DNA of 64,000 nt, taken from contig CAVOGJ010000014.1 in the NCBI GenBank assembly GCA_963695405.1, forward strand, positions 372,001 through 436,000, read 5' to 3'. Source of the stretch: CAVOGJ01 sp963695405. Lineage in GTDB: Bacteria; Planctomycetota; Planctomycetia; Pirellulales; Pirellulaceae. This document shows positions 47,101-56,828 of the stretch, piece after piece (position 1 is the stretch's first letter; every line of letters starts with the position of its first letter). Position numbers and translations under genes: made by a program. The notes below the pieces were generated by a model. It had not been told where the DNA came from, made no database searches, and worked only from the letters and a program-made list of their open reading frames with translations.

Positions 47101-50100
47101 AGGGGTTAGCGCATTATCGTCGCAGCCAGGGCTTGCCGGCGTTGACGATCAACTGGGGTGCTTTGTCGGGAGCCGGATTTGTCGCTCGCAACGAGAAGAC
47201 AGCGGCATACCTCGACGCCATCGGCATGAAGTCGATCAAGGTCGAAGAGGCCTTGCGAATCATCCGACGTTTGCTGCAACATCAGACGCCCCAAGTGCTG
47301 GCGAGCCGTGCTGACTGGCGACTTTGGGGCAAAGCCATCGCCTACGTGGCGCAGTCGAACACGTTCTCGTCGATGCTGAAAGAACAAGGCGAAGAAGCAA
47401 CCAGTGGCTCTATCGGACCTCGCGTCTTGGCCGCAGCGCCGGAAGCTCGAGCTCCGATGCTGCAATCATTCATCGCTGAGAACATGGGTGCGGTATGCAG
47501 TATCAATGTGGATGGCATCGACTTTGATACACCGTTGACGAGCCTCGGTCTTGACTCGTTGATGGCCGTGGAACTGATGAATCGCATTGAGGGCGAAATC
47601 GGTCTGAGTGTGCCGATGGGTAAGGTACTGGCCGGACCGAGCATCCGGGAACTGGCTGACATCATGCTCGACATGATGATTGGCAGCGGCAATGGCGAAG
47701 AGGCCGAAGGTGGTCAGGCGACTGCCGCCGCCGCGGCGTTAAAGCCACTTGAGCACACGCAGCGCAAGCCTGTCATGGGATTATCAGCGAATCAACATCG
47801 GTGGTGGACAGCTCATCAGAACGACCCGGGCAGCGTTGCCAATATGGTCGTCTTCGCAACGCACGTGCTGCCACGGCTGGACGCGGACATCCTGGCGGCG
47901 GCAGTTCGCGAAGTGACGTCAGCGCATCCGATGTTGCGAGCCACGTTCCATTCGACCACCAGTGCCGCGCAGCCCTGTCAACGGTGGAACGCCGAGATCG
48001 TGTTTGAATGGCACGAGTTGCCCGGGAATTCACTAAGTGACGTCTCGACCATCGTCGCACAATACGCCACGCGCCCTTTCCAGTTGGAGGAAGCCGCCGC
48101 CCGGTTCGTGCTGATTCGGACTGAAACAAATGGCGACGTGCTCGTCTTTGCCTGCCACCGATTGGTGGCCGACCGGCGTAGCGCGACCCTCGTGATGAAC
48201 GATTTGTTGGCCAGCTATGACCATTTACAACAAGGTGATATTGGCGAGTTGCCCGTACAGGAATATTCGTACCAAGATTACGTTAGCTGGGAAGCGGAGT
48301 ACCTGCCGTCGGATCCGGCTCGGAAGAACTACGAGTATTGGCGAGACCAACTGTTGGGCGCTCCCGCAGGCATCGACGTCCACGGCGAATTGGCACCGAT
48401 CACGGAACGGGTGGTGGCGCAGGGCGTTCACCGGTTTGAACTGGATTCCGCGCTCAGCCAGCGGTTGTTGGCAGTGGCCGCGGAGCAGGAAACGACGCTT
48501 TATAAGACCGTGTTGGCCACTTATCAGATACTCATGCACTCCGCTTGTGGCCAGCAAGATATGGTCATCGCTTGCGATTTACCCGGACGACAGCATCCGG
48601 AAATGTCGAAGGTGGTCGGTCCCATCCAGAACAAGACGGCCATTCGCAGCACCGTCGTCGACAATCCTAATTTTACGCAATTCCTTGCGCGGACAAGCGA
48701 ACGGGTTGACGGCGCGGCTGCTAACCAGCAGTATCCATTGGCCCGAGCGTTGTCGCGAATGGATGTACCGACAGGTGTTCCCATCCGTTTCCACTTCCAA
48801 ATGGAGCCCGAAACCGACCTTGATCCGAGAGGCCTGTCGACTTTCCTGCTGGGTCTATCCGGGCACAAATTCCATATAGGCAAGTGCGCATTTCACACGA
48901 TCGAGCTGCCCTCCGAAGTGACCAATTGCGATTTATCGCTGTCCATGGAAGAAGCCAGTGGCTCGATTTTCGGTGCCTGGCACTTCAACGAGCACGTCGT
49001 TGACGCCGCGGTCGTGAAGTCCATCCATGATCGATTTCAGGAAATGTTGGCAACCGTTTGCGAAAATCCTCGGGTTCGGATTTCGGAAATGGCGCTGGGC
49101 GCCACGCGTTTTGCTGACTGGAAGCAGGCCGCAGCCAACGATGTTACGTTCCAGTCGCTGGCCGATGATGTCGATCCCGTTTCGGAATCCAGATTAGACG
49201 AATCCATTCGCTGCGACGATACGTCGTTCGATTTCGCCAGGTTTGACAAGGTGTTCCTTACGGGGGCAACCGGCTTCGTGGCGCCTACCTTATCGACGCG
49301 TTGCTGAATACGACCGCCGCTGACATCGTTTGCCTGGTTCGTGCCGACAACGTACAGCACGCTCACCAAAGGCTGATCGCGAATCTTACAAAATATGGCT
49401 TGGACACCGGCGAGCGGGTGAATCGTCTGCAGGCAGTCGTGGGCGATCTGACGCAACCGCTGCTCGGAATCGCTCCTGACACGTTTGACAAATTGTGTCA
49501 GGAGATCGATGTGATTTATCACAACGGCGCCGATGTGAACCTGGCGGGCAATTACGCGACGTTACGGGCGGTTAATGTCAACGGTACTCACGAGTGCCTC
49601 CGTCTGGCAATGACACACCGCTTGAAACCGACGCACATCGTCAGCAGCTTCAGCGTTTTTGCAAGTCATGATAAACGCGCCGGTGATCTGGTGACGGAGA
49701 CTGACCCTCTTCCGAACTTTGGTCACCTGCAAAACGGATATGCAAAGACAAAGTGGGTTTGTGAAATGATGGTGGCGGAGGCACGCCGTCGCGGGTTGCC
49801 AGTCAACATTTATCGCCCGGGCAATATCACGGGTCATAGCGTGACCGGCGCGGCAAACACGAACGATATCATGCATACACTAATGCTGGGGATCTTGCAC
49901 GTGGGCAGCGTGCCGGAAATCAACATCCAAATCGATCTGACTCCGGTCGATTTTGTGGCGGATGCGATCGTTCACATTTCGCGGAAGCAAGGGTGCCTGG
50001 ACAACGAGTTCAACCTGCTCAATCAGGAACCCCTGAAACTGCATGGGATGGCCGAGTGGCTACAGGCTAACGATTTTGCGATCCGCGTGTCCAGTTTGCC

Positions 50101-50371
50101 AGCGTGGCGTGCTGCCCTGGCCGAGTTGGCCGATAGTGTTCCTGCTGAAGTGGTCGGACTACTGGCGGAAGTGCTGGCCGAAGAAGGCGACGGAAACGAC
50201 GACTTTGTTCCGCCCGCCTTCCAGATCAACTTTGACTGCAGCAAGGCTCGAAGTGCCCTGGCCGACAGCAGTATTCGCTGCCATCCGGTCGACGACGAGT
50301 TGCTGGACTGCTATCGCGCAAATTTGGACAAGGTCGGCTTCTTCGACCTCGTTGGAAACGTGGCCGGGTAG
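41133..50371 (+). CDS. Giant reducing type I polyketide synthase with condensation-like and reductase domains (one frameshift)
   Basis: A single chain of about 3080 residues if one G is added at 49279-49281. There GATGFV goes over to AYLIDALLNTTAADIVCLVR in the next frame. Domains in order: KS (14-435; C184 in DTACSSS, H319, H359), AT (560-880; S646 in GHSVGE), DH (905-1200; H945 of H-x3-G-x4-P, D1121 of D-x3-Q), psi-KR spacer (1270-1480), ER (1490-1815; HAGTGGVGQ at 1634), KR (1830-2030; TGGASGFG, Y1982), ACP (2105-2185; S2142 in LGLDSLMA), condensation-like domain (2215-2660; HRLVADR at 2342-2348 instead of HHxxxDG), and an NAD(P)-dependent thioester reductase (from 2710; YAKTKW). All PKS catalytic residues are present, so a fully reduced chain is expected, released as aldehyde or alcohol. 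No methyltransferase domain is seen. Confidence 0.9.
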
Positions 50372-50378
50372 GTAGTTG

Positions 50379-50819
50379 ATGGCGACGGTCTTTTCGCTCA
50401 GTGTCCTGCTCGTGGCGCCCTTCTGGCTGCTGATGATCTTTGTCCCCCATTGGCGGTGGACGCGTCGCATCATGACCTCGCCGTCGGTCGTCCTGCCCGC
50501 CGCCATACTGTATGCCGTCTTGATCCTGCCTCAAGTTGGAAACGTCTGGCCGGAATTGATCAACCCCAGACTTCCGGCGATCGCCGCATTGCTGGGCACC
50601 GAGCATGGAGCGACCGTCGGCTGGGTGCATTTTCTGGCCTTCGACCTCTTCGTGGGCCGCTGGGTTTATCTCGATAGCCGCGAACGCCGCATCAGCGCCT
50701 GGTGGATGGCGCCCATTCTGTTTTTCGTGTTCATGCTGGGTCCCCTGGGCCTGTTACTTTATCTGATTGTCCTGCAGGTAGATTGCCGGCGACAAGCGAA
50801 GAGGGTGAGTCCCGGTTAG
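50379..50819 (+). CDS. ABA4-like family membrane protein (DUF4281)
   Basis: ATG 50379 lies seven bases after the PKS stop, so the two are surely co-transcribed. The 146-residue protein has four hydrophobic helices: VLLVAPFWLLMIFVP, VVLPAAILYAVLILP, WVHFLAFDLFVGRWVY and PILFFVFMLGPLGLLLYLI. The motif W-V-H-F-L-A-F-D-L-F-V-G-R-W-x-Y-x-D is the signature of the ABA4-like/DUF4281 family, named after a plant neoxanthin-synthesis protein. In bacteria the role is unknown. Its position suggests a membrane step on the PKS product. Confidence 0.75.
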   Translation: MATVFSLSVLLVAPFWLLMIFVPHWRWTRRIMTSPSVVLPAAILYAVLILPQVGNVWPELINPRLPAIAALLGTEHGATVGWVHFLAFDLFVGRWVYLDSRERRISAWWMAPILFFVFMLGPLGLLLYLIVLQVDCRRQAKRVSPG

Positions 50820-51338
50820 CGGCGAAAGCCACATCGCGTTGGCAATTGGCGACTGATAGGAAATTTGATTTCCAACCAGCCCGCAAGGAAGGAATCCCTG
50901 AACGGGGACACGCACGGTTCGATTGCGGTTCGATTGTCAATCAAGTGCTAACTGGGGAACACGCGAACTTGACGGCCCACCGGTTGGCCAGACACCTTGG
51001 CTGCCAGCGACGATTTGGAAACGCAGAGCCACAGAGGACGCAGAGCCCCTCTGTTTGCTCCTTTCCTCTGTGTTTCACCCATGGATCGGCGACCTGATAG
51101 GAACATGGGAAGAGTGGTGTGTTTCTTGAGGTTGCCCTTTGCTGTCGCCGATTCGCGGCTGAGTCGAGGGACCCCGATTGGTCGTGTGTCCTCTTGGAAT
51201 CTCTACGAAACTTACAGGATCTGTCTGAAATACTGATTCCCAGTCCGGCAGGGACTGGATCTAGCGGCCGATCCAGGATGGAGTGACGAACCGACACCAC
51301 CACCCATGGGCGGTCCTTTCCACTTTTTTCTGGACGTC
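50820..51338. other. Intergenic stretch, nothing recognised
   Basis: About 520 bases between the ABA4-like gene and the TetR promoter. A small imperfect repeat (CACAGAGGACGCAGAGC and CCTCTGTGTTTCACC, around 51030-51080) could form a hairpin, but no gene or clear terminator is seen. Confidence 0.35.
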
Positions 51339-51374
51339 TTGACATTTTGTGACGATACGTCAAAATATAGCCCT
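51339..51374 (+). promoter_or_regulatory. Promoter and operator of the TetR-RND operon
   Basis: A consensus -35 TTGACA at 51339-51344 and an A/T-rich -10 around 51362-51370 (AAAATATAG). The palindrome TGACGATACGTCA (51350-51362, TGACG-N3-CGTCA) sits between them. The position in the spacer suits a repressor that blocks RNA polymerase, most likely the TetR encoded directly downstream. The predicted transcript would begin at or within a few bases of ATG 51375. Confidence 0.6.
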
Positions 51375-52106
51375 ATGGGCACCTTATCCCGCAAGCAGCG
51401 TGAGATCCAGGAACGCGAGGAGAAAATCCTCGACGTCGCGCGGGCACTGTTTGTTTCCGACGGCTACCACGGTCTCAGTATGGAGCGGATTGCCGCTGAA
51501 CTCGAGTATGCCAAGGGGACGATTTACAACCACTTTCCCTGCAAGGAGGAGATTTTGATCGCCCTGGCGAATCAGGCACTCAGCATCCGCAGCGAGATGT
51601 TTCGTAAGGCAGCCCAATACCGGGGACACAGCCGCGAGCGGCTGGCCGCCGTGGGCGCGGCAGCCGAACTATTTGTCCGGCGGTTTCCGAATCACTTTGC
51701 GGTCGAGCAGGTGATTCGCGCCGCCTCGATTTGGGACAAGACGTCGGAAAAGCGGCGCGAAGCGATGCTGCAGGGCGAATCGACCTGCATGCAGATCGTG
51801 GCGGGTGTGGTGCGAGATGGCGTGGCCTCGGGTGATTTGCAGTTGCAGGATGGCATGCGTCCGGAAGGCGTCGTATTTGGCTTGTGGTCGATGAGCTTCG
51901 GGGCCTACTCGATCATCGCGACAAGCCCATCGCTACGAGACATCGGACTGGATCATCCCTACGAGATGGTGCGGAGGAATCTGAACGTGATGGTCGATGG
52001 ACTGGATTGGCGACCGCTGTCGAGCGAATATGACTTTCTGAAAATGTTTGATCGTCTCCAAACGGAGCTCTTCTCCGCAGAGGCCGGCGACCTGCTGGGC
52101 ATTTAA
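51375..52106 (+). CDS. TetR/AcrR family repressor
   Basis: Start chosen at ATG 51375 (MGTLSRKQREIQEREEKILD). The upstream extension crosses the promoter. The 243-residue product has an N-terminal HTH: ARALFVSDGYHGLSMERIAAE then YAKGTIYNHFPCKEEILIAL. The rest is the helical ligand-binding domain with no assignable specificity. It heads the operon with a membrane-fusion protein and an RND pump, and the palindrome just upstream suggests it represses its own operon until a ligand binds. Ligands of such regulators are often the substrates of the pump. Confidence 0.9.
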   Translation: MGTLSRKQREIQEREEKILDVARALFVSDGYHGLSMERIAAELEYAKGTIYNHFPCKEEILIALANQALSIRSEMFRKAAQYRGHSRERLAAVGAAAELFVRRFPNHFAVEQVIRAASIWDKTSEKRREAMLQGESTCMQIVAGVVRDGVASGDLQLQDGMRPEGVVFGLWSMSFGAYSIIATSPSLRDIGLDHPYEMVRRNLNVMVDGLDWRPLSSEYDFLKMFDRLQTELFSAEAGDLLGI

Positions 52107-52145
52107 CTCCCCCTTTTTCGTAATATTTTGACCAAGAGTCACGAA

Positions 52146-53474
52146 ATGACCATTCGTATTTTGCTGCTGTTGCTGGCCACTGGCGGTGCCGCGACCGGCC
52201 TGGGCGTGATCCATTTCACGGCTGCCTCCACGGGCAGGGTGTCGGACCCGCCGGAGGCCCGCCCGCTGCCCGTCCCGGTTACGGAACTCACGCTGGCCTC
52301 GTCGTACGGGCGGCGGCGGGAATACACGGGGCTGATCGTGCCCTGCCGCGCTAGCGATTTGGGCTTTGTCCGAGGCGGAAAGGTGGTTCAACTGCGGGTC
52401 GACGAGGGAGACCACGTGGACGCGGGGGACGTGATTGGCCAGCTCAAGTCAGATGCGCTCCAGGCCGAGCAGGAGCGGATTCGGGCCCAGGCGGATGAGG
52501 CGCTGGCTCGCTTGCAGATGCTGGAGAAGGGGCCCCGCGAGCAAACCATTGCCGCTGCCGAAGCCCGCGTCAAGAGCCTCCAGTCGCGACGGGATCTACA
52601 GTCCAACAACCTGGCTCGCCGCCAGGAATTGATCCGGGAACGTGCCATCTCGGCAGAGGAACTCGACGCAACGCAGTTTAACTTGCAGTCGGCAAGTGCC
52701 GACTTGGCGGCGGCCCAACAAGAACTGGCCGAGCTCCAGGCCGGCTCTCGCGAAGAAGAGATCCTGGCGCAGCGAGCGGTCGTCGAGCAGTTGCGGGCGG
52801 CCTTGCGGGCGATGGAAATCGAAATCGAGGACAGCCGGTTGGCCGCGCCGTTCGCGGGGACGATCGCCCGGCGGCTGATCGATGAGGGTACGGTGGTGGC
52901 GGCCGGCGCGCCGGTTGTGCGTCTGGTCGACGATCTCCACCTGGAGGCACATATTGGCGTGTCGGTCGATGCAGTCGACGGACTGGTCATTGGCGACAAT
53001 TACGAACTCGCGTGCGAGGCTGGCCCGGTTGCTGCCCGTCTGCGGGCGGTGCTGCCCGAGGTGAATCGCTCCACACGGACACGGATGGCGGTATTCGATC
53101 TGCAGTCGCTGGAGGACCATCGACCGGCCAGTGGTGAGATGGCGCGGGTCGAAATCGAACAGCGTGTGTCTTACGACGGTTACTGGGTGCCGGCCACGGC
53201 GCTGCAACGGGGACTACGCGGGTTATGGAGGGTATTTGCCGTCATCGAGACGGACGACAGCCGTGTCTGCACCGAGCCCCGCGACGTGGAGGTCTTGTTT
53301 TCAGATGAGGATCGTGCCTACATCCGCGGTACGATTTCGGCTGGCGACAAAATCGTCACCTCGGGACTGCATCGGATCGTTGGCAGGCAGAGAGTGGTCG
53401 CGGTTACTGAGACCAAGGGTGCCCCTCAAGTGGTTCGGCGAGCCGATCCTTCGCCGCAGTGGGGGAAGGATTGA
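52146..53474 (+). CDS. RND efflux membrane-fusion (periplasmic adaptor) protein
   Basis: Start chosen at ATG 52146 (MTIRILLLLLATGGAAT), which gives an N-terminal membrane anchor or signal. The 442-residue protein has the lipoyl halves REYTGLIVPCRASDLGFVRGG and DVIGQLKSDALQ. A long coiled-coil hairpin follows (residues about 100-230: ALARLQMLEKGPREQTIAAAE to AELQAGSREEEI). Then come the second lipoyl half SRLAAPFAGTIARRLIDEG and the beta-barrel/MP domains. It links the inner-membrane pump to an outer-membrane channel. No TolC-type gene is adjacent. Confidence 0.9.
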   Translation: MTIRILLLLLATGGAATGLGVIHFTAASTGRVSDPPEARPLPVPVTELTLASSYGRRREYTGLIVPCRASDLGFVRGGKVVQLRVDEGDHVDAGDVIGQLKSDALQAEQERIRAQADEALARLQMLEKGPREQTIAAAEARVKSLQSRRDLQSNNLARRQELIRERAISAEELDATQFNLQSASADLAAAQQELAELQAGSREEEILAQRAVVEQLRAALRAMEIEIEDSRLAAPFAGTIARRLIDEGTVVAAGAPVVRLVDDLHLEAHIGVSVDAVDGLVIGDNYELACEAGPVAARLRAVLPEVNRSTRTRMAVFDLQSLEDHRPASGEMARVEIEQRVSYDGYWVPATALQRGLRGLWRVFAVIETDDSRVCTEPRDVEVLFSDEDRAYIRGTISAGDKIVTSGLHRIVGRQRVVAVTETKGAPQVVRRADPSPQWGKD

Positions 53475-53584
53475 AGAGGACACGACAACTTGGCGCGTTT
53501 GTTTCTTGCGTCATGATTTGTCCGTCCTGGCGTCGCATCGCAGCGGCCGGTCGAAAATGACGGTAGGTAACCCTGAGGCACACC

Positions 53585-56500
53585 ATGAGTGATTATTTCT
53601 ATCGCCATCCGAGACTATTGATCCTGGCCATAAGTTTGATCGTCGTGGCCGGCATTTCGTCCTTCCTGGTGTTGCCAAGGATGGAGGATCCCTTGCTCAC
53701 CCAACGGGTTTCGATCATCACGACGATCTACCCGGGTGCCGATGCGGAACGGGTAGAAGCGCTCGTGACCGAACCGATCGAGCACGTGCTTCGAGAGATC
53801 GAAGAAATCAAGGAGGTCCGTTCCTCAAGTCGTTCGGCCGCATCCATGGTGACGGTGACGTTGAATGACAATGTCTATGATGTGGACGAGGTCTGGTCCC
53901 GAGTCCGCGACAAGCTGAATGACGCACGCGCTGATTTTCCCGCGACGGTCTTAGAGCCCGACTTTCGCACGACGGAGATCAAGGCCTATGCCACGATCGT
54001 CGCCCTGGTGTGGGATCACGACAGCACGCCGAACTACGCCATATTGCGGCGCCATGCCGAGGCGCTGGAGGATCGGCTGCTCGCCCTGGGAGGAACCGAA
54101 AAATCAAAAATGTTCGGCGACCCCGAGGAAGAATATGTGGCCACCGTCGATGCGAATCAGCTGTCGCTGTTGGGCCTGACGGCTGCAGACGTGGCCCGCA
54201 GTCTTTCCCAGAGCGACGCGAAGGTCTCCGCCGGTTTACTACGCGGGGAGCGCAACGACTTTCTGATCGAGGTTGCCGGAAAACTGAACTCGATCGATCG
54301 GATAGGCCGCACACCGCTCCGCGTTACCGAGAACGGGGATGTTGTTCGGGTGCAAGATGTAGCGTACATCCAAAAAGGCATCCGCCAGCCTGCGACGAGC
54401 CTGACGTTGGTTGATAGCAAGCCATCGGTGGCTTTGGGGCTGTACGTGAGGGACGATAGCCGCATCGATTTGTGGGCCCGCGATGTGGCTCAGGTGTTGG
54501 CAGACTACCAGGAACAACTACCGCCCGGCATCCGACTGGAGACACTCTTTGAGCAGAACGGTTACGTGGCGGCACGCTTGTCGGGGCTTATTAACAATCT
54601 ACTGCTCGGCGCGTTGGCCGTGATGGTCGTGATCTTGTTGACGATGGGTTGGCGGAGTGCTCTGGTCGTGGCCGTGGCGCTTCCGCTGTCATCCTTGATG
54701 GTTTTGGCCGGCTTGCGGTTTCTCGGGATTCCGGTCCACCAAATGTCGGTGACCGGTTTGATCATCGCCCTCGGTTTGCTCATTGATAACGCGATCGTGA
54801 TGGTCGATGAAGTGGCCACGGCCCTGCGTCGAGGGGCATCTCGCCGAGATGCGGTGCGCGAGACGGTTCGGCATCTGGCGATGCCACTGATTGGTTCCAC
54901 GGTAACCACGGCGCTGGCGTTTGCGCCGATCGCCTTGATGCCGGGACCGGCTGGCGAATTTGTCGGATCGATCGCCATCAGTGTCATCCTGGCAATTTTC
55001 AGTTCATTGTTCGTGGCCATGACGATCGTGCCCGCATTGGCCGCGATGGGGATTCGTCCGCGCACGACGGCGCGGTGGTGGGAGGAGGGGATCTCCTTGC
55101 CGCGTTTGGCGCGTGGGTATGCCGCCAGTTTGCAGTTCGTGTTGCGACGTCCGTGGCTGGGCATCACGGGAGGCTTGCTGTTGCCAGCCCTTGGTTTTCT
55201 GGCTGCCACCCAGCTGACCGAGCAATTCTTTCCCCCTGCCGATCGGGACCAATTCCATATTGAATTGGAGTTGCCATCGCAGACGTCGTTGGCCGAGACG
55301 ACTGGGGTGGCGCGCGCGATACGGGCCTACGCGCTGCAGCAGCCCAACATTTGTCGCATCGACTGGTTTCTCGGCGAGAGCATTCCCGCCTTTTACTACA
55401 ACATTATCCCTCGTCGTGAGAACGCCTCGAATTATGGTCAAGCAATGGTGCAGGTCGAGCGGTTGGCGGAAGTCCGCAGTACCATTCGCCAGTTGCAGTT
55501 GGATCTCGATCAGCGCTTTCCGCAGGCTCGACTGCTGGTGCGACAACTCGAACAAGGGCCGCCCTTCGACGCGCCGGTGGAGGTCCGGTTGCTCGGACCC
55601 GATATTCAAGTGTTGCGTGAGTTGGGGAATGAAGTCCGCACACGATTAACGGCCATACCAAATGTGATTCACACTCGTTCCGATCTTGACGAGTCGATTG
55701 CGAAACTGACGGTTCACGTCGACGAAGAGGCAGCTCGGCTGGCGGGGCTGGATCATTTAAGTATTGCTCAGCAACTGCAGACCCAGCTGGAAGGGATCAC
55801 CGGAGGTAGTGTCCTTGAGGAGACGGAAGAGCTTCCGGTCCGCGTGCAGTTGCAAGGGAGCGCACGGGCCAGTCGTGAGGACATCGCGTCCCTTGAGCTG
55901 CAGACAAGCACGGGCAATCGGTCCGACGTCGGCAGCGTGCCGCTATCCGCAGTGGCCCGGCTGCAACTCGTCGCCCAATCGGCCACGATTTCACGGCGGG
56001 ATGGGAGGCGAATAAATGAGGTGCAGGCTTACACGACGGCTGGTATCCTGCCAGCGACTGTTCTCAACGAACTGCAACAGCGTTTGCAGGAGGAGCCGCT
56101 TTCGTTGCCGCCCGGCTATTCGCTGGCGTTCGGTGGCGAAGCGGCGGAGCGGGACAACGCGGTGGGCAACCTATTGGCGAGCGTAGGAATACTGGTGGTC
56201 CTGATGATCGCCACGCTGGTGCTCTCTTTCGGATCGTTTCGCCTCTCGGCCATCGTGGCGACGGTGGCCGCGATGTCGATGGGGTTGGGGCTGGGCGCAC
56301 TATGGGTATTTGGCTATCCCTTTGGCTTCATGGCGATTGTGGGGTCGATGGGCTTGATGGGTGTAGCCATCAATGACGCCATTGTGGTGCTGGCGGGCAT
56401 TCGTTCCAACGGGGCTGCCAAATCCGGCGACACGGATGCGATTTCAGAGGTGGTGCAAGCGACTTCGCGCCACGTCGTAGCAACATCGCTGACGACGATG

Positions 56501-56707
56501 GCCGGCTTCGCACCGTTGATCCTGGGAGGCGGCGAGTTCTGGCCGCCGCTGGCGGTATCGATTGCCGGAGGGGTGGCCGGGGCGACCATCCTGGCGTTGT
56601 ACTTCGTGCCGTCCCTTTACTTGTCGCTCCTGTGTCGTGCCCGCTGCCAAGAAGTGCGATTGCTGCCTATCCGCGTGGCCAAGGAGGTTGTGCCCGCAGC
56701 TGGATAA
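53585..56707 (+). CDS. RND family efflux transporter (AcrB-like)
   Basis: A full-length 1040-residue inner-membrane pump. It starts SDYFYRHPRLLILAISLIVV and has the duplicated RND fold with 12 helices and two large periplasmic loops. Conserved features include LPRMEDPLLTQRVSIITTIY, PGADAERVEALVTEPIE, and helix 4 GLIIALGLLIDNAIVMVDEV. In AcrB this helix has two acids (D-D). Here the pair is D-N, as in some divergent RND branches, so the proton relay differs. The second half has GFMAIVGSMGLMGVAINDAI. Drug or lipid export driven by proton motive force is expected, with the adaptor gene upstream. Confidence 0.92.
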   Translation: MSDYFYRHPRLLILAISLIVVAGISSFLVLPRMEDPLLTQRVSIITTIYPGADAERVEALVTEPIEHVLREIEEIKEVRSSSRSAASMVTVTLNDNVYDVDEVWSRVRDKLNDARADFPATVLEPDFRTTEIKAYATIVALVWDHDSTPNYAILRRHAEALEDRLLALGGTEKSKMFGDPEEEYVATVDANQLSLLGLTAADVARSLSQSDAKVSAGLLRGERNDFLIEVAGKLNSIDRIGRTPLRVTENGDVVRVQDVAYIQKGIRQPATSLTLVDSKPSVALGLYVRDDSRIDLWARDVAQVLADYQEQLPPGIRLETLFEQNGYVAARLSGLINNLLLGALAVMVVILLTMGWRSALVVAVALPLSSLMVLAGLRFLGIPVHQMSVTGLIIALGLLIDNAIVMVDEVATALRRGASRRDAVRETVRHLAMPLIGSTVTTALAFAPIALMPGPAGEFVGSIAISVILAIFSSLFVAMTIVPALAAMGIRPRTTARWWEEGISLPRLARGYAASLQFVLRRPWLGITGGLLLPALGFLAATQLTEQFFPPADRDQFHIELELPSQTSLAETTGVARAIRAYALQQPNICRIDWFLGESIPAFYYNIIPRRENASNYGQAMVQVERLAEVRSTIRQLQLDLDQRFPQARLLVRQLEQGPPFDAPVEVRLLGPDIQVLRELGNEVRTRLTAIPNVIHTRSDLDESIAKLTVHVDEEAARLAGLDHLSIAQQLQTQLEGITGGSVLEETEELPVRVQLQGSARASREDIASLELQTSTGNRSDVGSVPLSAVARLQLVAQSATISRRDGRRINEVQAYTTAGILPATVLNELQQRLQEEPLSLPPGYSLAFGGEAAERDNAVGNLLASVGILVVLMIATLVLSFGSFRLSAIVATVAAMSMGLGLGALWVFGYPFGFMAIVGSMGLMGVAINDAIVVLAGIRSNGAAKSGDTDAISEVVQATSRHVVATSLTTMAGFAPLILGGGEFWPPLAVSIAGGVAGATILALYFVPSLYLSLLCRARCQEVRLLPIRVAKEVVPAAG

Positions 56708-56775
56708 ATCGCCGCGTGCACCGTTCCGACCAAGGAGGGATGTGGCGGTGATCCGCTCTGATTGTTAAACACAAC

Positions 56776-56802
56776 GGGCACCGACGAGGTTCGCCGGTGC
56801 CC
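56776..56802. terminator. Bidirectional hairpin terminator
   Basis: GGGCACCGACGAGGTTCGCCGGTGCCC can form a stem of eight outer pairs (GGGCACCG/CGGTGCCC). It lies between the convergent RND pump and PEP-CTERM genes. No long T run follows on either side. Confidence 0.55.
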
Positions 56803-56828
56803 GGAGTGGTGGAAGCATCAAGACGCGA

